A DNA stretch of 8,067 bases from Actinomycetes bacterium. GTDB taxonomy: Bacteria; Actinomycetota; Actinomycetes; Mycobacteriales; Mycobacteriaceae. The translations under genes were made by a program, and so were the position numbers. Below, in pieces: positions 1 through 4,536 of this stretch. Position 1 is the first letter of the stretch. The number at the start of each line of letters is the position of its first letter. A model generated the notes under the pieces. That model ran no database searches, had not been told where the DNA came from, and worked only from the letters and a program-made list of their open reading frames with translations. The stretch is from assembly GCA_023388385.1 (NCBI GenBank), contig JAEWGK010000244.1:1-8067 (forward strand), read 5' to 3'.

Positions 1-313
1 CGCGCGGGGTCTCTGCTCGGCCCTCCGGATCAGGCGAACATGTCCGGATGACGGGCCCAGCCGCAAGTGGGTGTCCCCGCCGGGCCTCGCGGCCAACCCG
101 GCGGGCGGAGCCCCTCTGAACGATGCCGGGGTCCGGAGCAGGGGCCTCTCCGATCCGACAGACACGCGGTCGCTGTATTAGGCAGCGAGGGCGTAGTCGC
201 GCTGAGTGTTCTCGGCGCTTAATCAGTTGCTGCGACGCTTGCGGTGGTCCTCAGCCTGCACCGGCACGCTTCCCCTGGCTCAATGTGCGGAGTCGAAACC
301 AAAGATCAGCCCC
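1..313 (-). ncRNA. ssrA: tmRNA (transfer-messenger RNA), 3' end outside window
   Basis: tmRNA acts with SmpB to free ribosomes stalled on broken mRNAs and to add a degradation tag to the unfinished protein. Read on the minus strand, the RNA begins at 313 with GGGGCTGATC and continues into the conserved GGTTTCGAC, the hallmark tmRNA 5' end (5' half of the tRNA-like domain). About 100 nt in, a short frame encodes the tag and stops at TAA. GC-rich complementary segments follow, as expected for the pseudoknot region (for example GCCGGG and CCCGGC around 75-105). The 3' acceptor half, T arm and CCA lie beyond position 1. Actinobacterial tmRNAs are usually about 360-400 nt, so roughly 60-80 nt are missing because the window ends there, not because the gene is broken. 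It lies just downstream of smpB on the same strand, as in mycobacteria and corynebacteria. Confidence 0.95.
178..216 (-). other. tmRNA tag reading frame (AENTQRDYALAA, stop TAA)
   Basis: On the minus strand the resume codon is GCC (214-216) and twelve codons give AENTQRDYALAA, ending at TAA (178-180). The C-terminal ALAA is the degron read by ClpXP-type proteases. QRDYALAA is typical of corynebacteria and mycobacteria: from memory M. tuberculosis has ADSHQRDYALAA and C. glutamicum AEKSQRDYALAA, with the C. diphtheriae tag identical to this one. The frame has no start codon of its own because translation resumes on it from the stalled ribosome. Confidence 0.94.
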
Positions 314-319
314 TCACGC

Positions 320-352
320 CCGCCGGGAGGGCCCGTGCATCGGACCCGGCGG
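320..352 (-). other. Hairpin in the ssrA precursor 5' leader
   Basis: CCGCCGGG (345-352 read on minus) and CCCGGCGG (320-327) form a perfect 8-bp stem. It lies between the predicted transcription start (about 354) and the mature tmRNA 5' end (313). It could present the RNase P cleavage site or keep the leader from pairing with the acceptor strand. The complementarity is visible; the role is inferred. Chance pairing is common at this G+C. Confidence 0.35.
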
Positions 353-360
353 GGTGTCCA

Positions 361-390
361 AGCATAACGCGGTGTCCGGCACCGGGTCAA
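361..390 (-). promoter_or_regulatory. Promoter of ssrA (sigma70-type)
   Basis: On the minus strand a -35 TTGACC (385-390) and a -10 TATGCT (361-366) are separated by 18 bp. Both hexamers are close to TTGACA/TATAAT, which is unusual in such GC-rich DNA and fits a strongly expressed stable RNA. The predicted transcription start near 354 lies about 40 nt before the mature 5' end at 313, so a 5' leader would have to be removed, as RNase P does for tmRNA precursors. Hexamers and spacing are seen in the sequence; the start site and processing are inferred. Confidence 0.72.
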
Positions 391-480
391 TGACCCGCAT
401 CGCCGCCACGCGTGCGGCACGCCGGGTGAGGATGGGCGCCATCACGCTCCCCACGCATGCGGTGCGTGACGACGCCCCTC

Positions 481-981
481 CTACGCGTTGATGCCCTTGA
501 TGCGGCGGCCGAGCTCGCGGGTGATCTCGCGCTCCTCGGTGCGGCGCTTGATGGACTGGCGCTTGTCGTAGTCCTGCTTGCCGCGGGCGAGGGCAAGCTC
601 GACCTTCAGCCGGCCGTCCTTGAAATACAGCGACAGCGGGACGAGCGTGTTGTTGCCGTCGCGGACCTTGCCCTCCAGCGAGTCGATCTCACGGCGATGC
701 AGCAGCAGCTTGCGCGTGCGGCGCGGCGAATGATTCGTCCACGAGCCCTGCGAGTACTCCGGGATGTGCAGGCCGCGGAGCCAGACCTCGCCGTCGTCGA
801 TGGTGGCGAAGGAGTCCACCAGCGACGCCTTGCCCTCGCGCAGGGACTTCACCTCCGTGCCCACCAGCGCGACGCCGCACTCCCACGTGTCCAGGATGAC
901 GTAGTCGTGCCGGGCACGGCGATTCGTGGCGATGACCGGGTTGCCCTTCGCCTTCGCCTTCTTCGACTTCTTCTTCGCCAT
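481..981 (-). CDS. smpB: SsrA-binding protein SmpB
   Basis: SmpB binds the tRNA-like domain of tmRNA and brings it to stalled ribosomes for trans-translation in the cytoplasm. The 166-residue protein has the usual family length. Its N-terminal Lys-rich stretch (MAKKKSKK) leads into the conserved NRRARHDY (residues 20-27), then [19 protein letters not shown] (41-59), the core of the OB-type RNA-binding barrel. The basic C-terminal tail (GKQDYDKR ... IKRR ... [10 protein letters not shown]) is the part that enters the ribosomal mRNA channel. The frame stays open to 1056, but the homologous region starts only at the adjacent ATGs at 979-984. I chose the ATG at 979-981 giving MAKKK; the one at 982-984 would add a single Met. 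No Shine-Dalgarno is visible. The gene lies upstream of ssrA, its RNA partner, and is divergent from the AbgT-type transporter. Confidence 0.96.
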   Translation of the reverse strand: MAKKKSKKAKAKGNPVIATNRRARHDYVILDTWECGVALVGTEVKSLREGKASLVDSFATIDDGEVWLRGLHIPEYSQGSWTNHSPRRTRKLLLHRREIDSLEGKVRDGNNTLVPLSLYFKDGRLKVELALARGKQDYDKRQSIKRRTEEREITRELGRRIKGINA

Positions 982-994
982 CATGATTCGACCA

Positions 995-1000
995 AGGATA
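995..1000 (-). promoter_or_regulatory. Candidate -10 of a near-leaderless smpB promoter
   Basis: On the minus strand TATCCT (995-1000) fits the actinobacterial TAnnnT -10 pattern. Its end is 10 nt from the first smpB ATG (984), so a start about 7 nt downstream would leave a leader of only 3-4 nt. This matches the lack of a ribosome binding site. No convincing -35 is present, so the call rests on the -10 and its position. Confidence 0.38.
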
Positions 1001-1043
1001 GCCGAATGCGGACCGTATGGCCGCGGCGACCTCCGAGCGCCGC

Positions 1044-1070
1044 TAGGGTGGGACACCCCGGTGCACCGGG
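1044..1070 (+). promoter_or_regulatory. Candidate -10 plus 14-bp palindrome upstream of the AbgT-type gene
   Basis: TAGGGT (1044-1049) is a possible -10 for the downstream transporter gene, although no good -35 lies 16-19 bp upstream. It is followed directly by CCCGGTGCACCGGG (1057-1070), a perfect 14-bp palindrome. If transcription starts near 1056-1057, the palindrome covers about +1 to +14, a classic place for a repressor to bind. The 230-bp spacer 982-1211 also serves the divergent smpB. The palindrome is certain as sequence; operator function is inferred and the regulator is unknown. Confidence 0.35.
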
Positions 1071-1200
1071 TTCACCGGCGCGGCCCCGGCCTCGCGCCCC
1101 GCCTTGCGGCGGCGCACCGGCGTCGTCGCGCGACGGCGCACCCGCGTGCCCGCGCACGTACCGTCCACCGTCCGCCGCGGCCCCGAGCCGCCCCACGGAG

Positions 1201-1206
1201 AAGGAG
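1201..1206 (+). promoter_or_regulatory. Ribosome binding site fixing the AbgT-type start
   Basis: AAGGAG at 1201-1206 is 5 nt before ATG 1212. It decides this start over the in-frame ATG at 1104, whose extra 36 residues are Arg/Pro-rich and unlike the family. Confidence 0.85.
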
Positions 1207-1211
1207 CGCCA

Positions 1212-2894
1212 ATGGCCACGAAGACCACTGGCACCGACACGAAACAGCACACCGAAGACCGGCCCAAGGGCTTCCTGGCGACGCTGGAGAGGGTGGGCAA
1301 CGCGCTGCCCAACCCATTCTGGCTGTTCGTCATCCTCGCCGGCGTCGTCATCGTCACGTCCTGGCTCGGCTCGATGGCCGGCATGGCCGCGAAGGACCCC
1401 GCCAGCGGCGAGATGATCGAGGTCCAGAACCTCATGACCGGCGAGTACCTGAGGAAGATGGTCACCGACGCCGTCGACAACTTCATGTCGTTCGCCCCCG
1501 TCGGCCTCATCCTCGTGTGCATGCTCGGCGTCGCCGTCGCCGAGTACTCCGGCTTCATCGGCGCCGCCATCCGCGCGATGATCGCGAAGGTCTCCGGCCG
1601 CTGGTCCCTGACCTACCTCGTCGCCCTGGCGGGCGTCACGGGCTCCATCGCGTCCGACGCCGTCTACGTCATCCTCATCCCGCTCGGCGCCGCGGCGTTC
1701 CGCGCCGTCGGCCGCAGCCCCATCGTCGGCGCGATGGTCGCGTTCGCCGCGTCGTCCGCCGGCTTCAACTCGTCGCTGGTGCTCAACATCACCGACGTGC
1801 TGCTGGCCGGCATCTCGACGCACGCCGCGCAGTTCGTCGACCCGGAGTACGTCGTCAGCCCGCTGGCCAACTACTTCTTCTCCGCCGCCTCGGCCCTGGT
1901 GCTGGCGGCGATCGTGACGGCGGTGACCGAGTTCTTCATCGTCAGGCACACCGAGAAGACCGTCGACCACAACAAGGTCGACCACGGCGCCGCCCAGTTC
2001 ACCCGCCCCGACCGCCAGGACGACGCGTCGGCCGAGGGCGCCGGCGACGCGACGTCCGGCGGCTCCGGAAACGCCGCGGCCGGCTCCGCCTCGGACACCT
2101 CCGGCGACGACTCCGATTCCGAGGCCGAGCTGACGCTCGACGATCGCGAATGGCGGGCCCTGAAGATCGCGGGCCTCGTCGCAACGCTCGTCTTCGCCGC
2201 ATGGTGCGCGCTGCTGTTCATCCCGGGCTCCCCGCTGCGCGGCGAGGGCGACGGCATCATGAACTCGCCGCTCATCACCGACATCGTCGTGTCCATCGCG
2301 CTGCTGTTCGCCGCGACCGGCGTCGCGTACGGCATCTCCGTCGGCTCCATCCGCTCGTCCGAGGACGTGCCCGATTTCATGCGCCGCGGCCTCGACACGC
2401 TGACCACGATGATGGTGCTGTTCTTCGCCGTCGCCCAGTTCACCGCCTACTTCGGCTGGTCCAACCTGGGCCAGTGGACGGCCATCAAGGGCGCGGAGTT
2501 CCTCACCGCCGCCAACCTGCCGCCGCTGCTGCTGTTCGCGCTGCTCGTGCTCATGGTCGCGTGCATCAACCTGTTCATCACCTCCGGCTCCGCGCAGTGG
2601 GCGCTCATGGCCCCGGTCGTCGTGCCGATGCTCATGTACGTCGACGTGGCCCCCGAGGTCTCCCAGATGCTGTTCCGCATCGGCGACTCGCCGTCGAACA
2701 TCATCACGCCGATGTCCCCGTACTTCGCGCTGGCCCTGACGTTCCTGCAGAAGTACTACAAGCCCGCCGGCGTCGGCACGCTGATGTCGCTGGCCATCCC
2801 GTACTCCGTGGCCATGCTGGTCGGCTGGTTCCTGTTCTTCGTGGTCTGGTACCTGCTCGGCATCCCGCTGGGCCCGGGCGTCCCGGTCCGGTAG
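1212..2894 (+). CDS. AbgT-family membrane transporter
   Basis: This is a 560-residue polytopic inner-membrane protein of the AbgT family, whose members import p-aminobenzoyl-glutamate (E. coli AbgT) or export sulfonamide-type antimetabolites (MtrF, YdaH), coupled to an ion gradient. Family landmarks are present. GNALPNPFWLFVIL (residues 27-40) is the entry to TM1. TGSIASDAVYVILIPL (about 143-158), with Asp149, matches the first re-entrant hairpin. TSGSAQWALMAPVVVPM (457-473) and FRIGDSPSNIITPMSPY (488-504), with Trp463, Arg489 and Asp492, match the second substrate/ion-binding region. Between the two halves a hydrophilic loop (about 244-312) contains a long Gly/Ser/Asp/Ala-rich stretch (about 270-306), longer and simpler than I recall for the family. 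The start is set by AAGGAG. Whether this member imports folate breakdown products or exports drugs cannot be told from sequence. It is divergent from smpB and followed after 107 bp by the hydrolase. Confidence 0.92.
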   Translation: MATKTTGTDTKQHTEDRPKGFLATLERVGNALPNPFWLFVILAGVVIVTSWLGSMAGMAAKDPASGEMIEVQNLMTGEYLRKMVTDAVDNFMSFAPVGLILVCMLGVAVAEYSGFIGAAIRAMIAKVSGRWSLTYLVALAGVTGSIASDAVYVILIPLGAAAFRAVGRSPIVGAMVAFAASSAGFNSSLVLNITDVLLAGISTHAAQFVDPEYVVSPLANYFFSAASALVLAAIVTAVTEFFIVRHTEKTVDHNKVDHGAAQFTRPDRQDDASAEGAGDATSGGSGNAAAGSASDTSGDDSDSEAELTLDDREWRALKIAGLVATLVFAAWCALLFIPGSPLRGEGDGIMNSPLITDIVVSIALLFAATGVAYGISVGSIRSSEDVPDFMRRGLDTLTTMMVLFFAVAQFTAYFGWSNLGQWTAIKGAEFLTAANLPPLLLFALLVLMVACINLFITSGSAQWALMAPVVVPMLMYVDVAPEVSQMLFRIGDSPSNIITPMSPYFALALTFLQKYYKPAGVGTLMSLAIPYSVAMLVGWFLFFVVWYLLGIPLGPGVPVR

Positions 2895-2967
2895 GGCTCC
2901 GCCGGCTGCGCCTGGCGTAACCCGCATCACCCGGCGGCGCCCGGCGCGATTCCCCGCACAGAACCTG

Positions 2968-2994
2968 CCCGGGGGCACCCGGGGGTAGTACGGT
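2968..2994 (+). promoter_or_regulatory. Candidate leaderless promoter with 10-bp-period direct repeat
   Basis: TACGGT (2989-2994) fits TAnnnT and ends 7 nt before the hydrolase ATG at 3002, so transcription could start at the A of the ATG (leaderless). There is no Shine-Dalgarno. Just upstream, CCCGGGGG occurs twice (2968-2975 and 2978-2985) with CA between, a 10-bp period that puts both copies on one face of the helix where the -35 would be. No -35 hexamer is visible. An activator-dependent promoter is a reasonable inference, but G/C runs are common here. Confidence 0.4.
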
Positions 2995-3001
2995 CGTCGG
3001 C

Positions 3002-3769
3002 ATGCCGACGACGAACATCACCTTCGAGGGCTCCACGGGCGAGACGCTGGCCGCGTCCATCGACATGCCGGCCTCCGGCAAGCCCCGCGCCTGGGCGCTC
3101 TTCGCCCACTGCTTCACCTGCAACCGCCACGTGCCGGGCGCCTCGCGCGTCTGCAAGGCGCTGGCGAAGCAGGACATCGCCTGCCTGCGATTCGACTTCA
3201 CGGGCCTGGGCCAGTCGGGCGGCTCCTTCGACGAGACGACGTTCCTCACGAACGTCGCGGATCTGGTGAAGGCCTACGAGTTCATGGATGCGGAGTACGA
3301 GGCCCCGTCGCTGCTCATCGGCCACTCGCTCGGCGGCGCCGCATCGCTGCTGGCGGCGCAGCAGATGAAGAGGCTCAAGGCCGTCGCCACCATCGGCGCC
3401 CCGTTCGACCCGGCGCACTCGATCTTCCACTTCACCGACGCCATCGGCGACATCGACCGCAACGGCACCCAGACCCTGTCCATCGCGGGCCGCGACATCC
3501 CGATGTCCCGCGAGTTTCTGGAGGTCCTGGCCGACAACAACCCGGAGACCTACCTGCACAAGCTGCGCAAGCCGCTGCTGCTGCTCCACTCCCCCACGGA
3601 TCAGACGGTCGGCATCGACAACGCGCAGAAGATCTTCACGCTGGCGCGCTACCCGAAGTCGCTGGTCTCCCTGGACAAGGCCGATCACTTGCTCACCCGC
3701 TCCGGCGCGGCCCAGCGCGCGGCCGACGTCATCCGGACGTGGGTCGAGCCCTACCTTCCGAAGGCGTAG
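3002..3769 (+). CDS. Alpha/beta hydrolase, OsmC-associated type, stand-alone
   Basis: This is a 255-residue cytoplasmic serine hydrolase with no signal peptide. The fold markers are in order: WALFAHCFTC (31-40) with the strand and oxyanion region, FDFTGLGQSGG (64-74), and the nucleophile elbow GHSLGG with Ser109. TDQTV holds the likely acid Asp200, and KADHLLTR holds the likely catalytic His229. The HCFTC motif and the string KAVATIGAPFDPAH (126-139) are what I recognise from the hydrolase half of bifunctional alpha/beta hydrolase-OsmC proteins of about 400 residues. Here the protein stops right after the hydrolase domain and no OsmC domain follows in any frame. The substrate is unknown; the fused relatives are linked to organic peroxide handling by their OsmC part, so an esterase or thioesterase role is only a guess. 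The start is ATG 3002, which directly precedes the conserved N-terminus. The 3' end overlaps the convergent DUF454 gene by 41 bp. Confidence 0.9.
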   Translation: MPTTNITFEGSTGETLAASIDMPASGKPRAWALFAHCFTCNRHVPGASRVCKALAKQDIACLRFDFTGLGQSGGSFDETTFLTNVADLVKAYEFMDAEYEAPSLLIGHSLGGAASLLAAQQMKRLKAVATIGAPFDPAHSIFHFTDAIGDIDRNGTQTLSIAGRDIPMSREFLEVLADNNPETYLHKLRKPLLLLHSPTDQTVGIDNAQKIFTLARYPKSLVSLDKADHLLTRSGAAQRAADVIRTWVEPYLPKA

Positions 3770-4244
3770 CGGGCTCGGCCGCCCCGACGTCCGGGGCCTC
3801 CGCGGCACGGTCCCCGTCGTCACGCGCATCCGCGGCGGGCGCATCGCCCGCGCCCGCGGCGCCGACGGCGGGCACCGCCTCCGACGGGTGGAGCCGCATG
3901 ATGTGGACGGTGACGCCGCAGCCGATGGCGCCGAGCAGCGGGATGGCCCACCACTTCCCCACCATCCACATGGAGAACAGCAGGCCGGTCCACATGAGCG
4001 CGAGGGTGCGGATCTTGTAGCTCGTGCTCATGCGGCCCTCGCGGTACTCGCGGAGGTAGCGACCGAAGATGCGGTGGTTCATCAGGTACGCGTGCAGCCG
4101 CGTGGAGGTGCGCGCGAAGCAGAACGCGGCGAGCAGCAGGAACGGCGTCGTCGGGATGAGCGGCAGGAACACGCCGATGGAGCCGAGCGCCAGGGCGACC
4201 AGCCCCACCGCGATGAGCGCCCATCGCATCGGTCCGGACGACAT
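3729..4244 (-). CDS. DUF454 (YbaN-like) inner-membrane protein
   Basis: This is a 171-residue membrane protein of unknown function. The N-terminal part matches the DUF454/YbaN pattern: a first membrane helix (about 7-28) running into GVFLPLIPTTPFLLLAAFCF (24-43), then ARTSTRLHAYLMNHRIFGRYLREYREG-type sequence (44-70), a conserved basic/His stretch before the next helices. A second hydrophobic region (about 79-117) probably forms two more helices. Residues 120-171 are an Ala/Asp/Glu-rich, probably disordered tail that YbaN (about 125 residues) lacks. The last 13 codons of that tail lie over the end of the convergent hydrolase gene. The start at ATG 4242-4244 is supported by AGGAG 5 nt upstream. 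A promoter is visible at 4328-4357. The neighbours give no functional hint. Confidence 0.88.
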   Translation of the reverse strand: MSSGPMRWALIAVGLVALALGSIGVFLPLIPTTPFLLLAAFCFARTSTRLHAYLMNHRIFGRYLREYREGRMSTSYKIRTLALMWTGLLFSMWMVGKWWAIPLLGAIGCGVTVHIMRLHPSEAVPAVGAAGAGDAPAADARDDGDRAAEAPDVGAAEPATPSEGRARPTSG

Positions 4245-4249
4245 CCGCT

Positions 4250-4254
4250 CTCCT
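4250..4254 (-). promoter_or_regulatory. Ribosome binding site of the DUF454 gene
   Basis: AGGAG read on minus at 4254-4250, with a 5-nt spacer to ATG 4244, decides this start over the internal ATG encoding Met6. Confidence 0.8.
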
Positions 4255-4291
4255 CTCCGCCTCCGGGCCCGCCGGCGCCCGTCGCGCCGGT

Positions 4292-4319
4292 CCCCGGCCC
4301 CGGCCCCGGCGTCCGGGGC
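4292..4319 (-). repeat. Three GGGGCC-type hexamers and hairpin in the DUF454 leader
   Basis: On the plus strand CCCCGG occurs three times in tandem (4292-4309), which reads as a GGGG-tract array on the minus (transcribed) strand. The last copy also pairs with the flanking sequence: GCCCCGG (4303-4309) and CCGGGGC (4313-4319) form a perfect 7-bp stem with a 3-nt loop. With the predicted start near 4321, this lies in the 5' leader. It may fold as a hairpin or contribute to a G-quadruplex (three runs of four G plus nearby GG pairs). The sequence is certain; any effect on expression is inferred. Confidence 0.4.
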
Positions 4320-4327
4320 ACCCGTCC

Positions 4328-4357
4328 ATCGTAGCGCCGCGGACCAAGGCCACTCAA
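4328..4357 (-). promoter_or_regulatory. Promoter of the DUF454 gene
   Basis: On the minus strand TTGAGT (4352-4357) and TACGAT (4328-4333) are separated by 18 bp. Each matches four of six consensus positions. The start is predicted near 4321, giving a leader of about 76 nt to ATG 4244. An imperfect palindrome abuts the -35 on its upstream side. Confidence 0.55.
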
Positions 4358-4380
4358 AGGTGATTCGGCGCCGGTGACCT
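4358..4380. promoter_or_regulatory. Imperfect 23-24-bp palindrome between divergent genes (possible operator)
   Basis: The segment has the symmetric outline AGGT-A-CGGCGCCG-T-ACCT, with a perfect 8-bp core CGGCGCCG (4365-4372) and matching outer AGGT/ACCT ends. It directly abuts the -35 of the DUF454 promoter and lies about 157 bp before the esterase start, so one regulator could control both genes. The rest of the spacer from 4381 to 4523 shows a weak plus-strand TAACCT (4379-4384) and nothing else I can support. Operator function is inferred. Confidence 0.3.
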
Positions 4381-4523
4381 AACCTCGACGCCCGTTCCCC
4401 ATCGTGTGCGGGACCGTGCGCGGCCGTCGGCGACCCCGCGCGCGATCATGTGCTTTGCGACGGCCCCCGCCCCGCTCCCTCCCCCGTCGCGGCGGTGCGC
4501 GCCCGAAACGGTTCCATTCATGA

Positions 4524-4529
4524 CATCAT
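4524..4529 (+). promoter_or_regulatory. Weak candidate -10 of the esterase gene
   Basis: CATCAT with TGA just before it (4521-4529) lies in a small AT-richer island and ends 7 nt before ATG 4537, the same spacing as at the hydrolase gene. No Shine-Dalgarno precedes this ATG, so a leaderless transcript is possible. The hexamer lacks the T of TAnnnT and no -35 is clear. Confidence 0.28.
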
Positions 4530-4536
4530 TTCCGGC

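Noticed and set aside
452..468. 6-bp stem (CACGCA/TGCGTG) just after the smpB stop as a terminator
   Set aside because: It is short and lacks a T tract on minus. Chance stems of this size are frequent at this base composition, so I do not call a terminator between smpB and ssrA.
123..491. Plus-strand open frame of 122 codons over the tmRNA region
   Set aside because: The region is explained by ssrA on the other strand. The translation is low complexity and has no ribosome binding site.
926..2920. Two very long open frames (about 665 codons) lying over the AbgT-type gene, one on each strand
   Set aside because: They are Arg/His/Pro-rich or Asp/Gly/His-rich low-complexity translations caused by the GC bias of a real gene in another frame. 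They match no family, and the AbgT-family frame explains the region.
2927..3844. Minus-strand open frame of 305 codons opposite the hydrolase
   Set aside because: It has repetitive Arg/Val/Gly/Leu composition without domains, and the opposite strand encodes a clear alpha/beta hydrolase.
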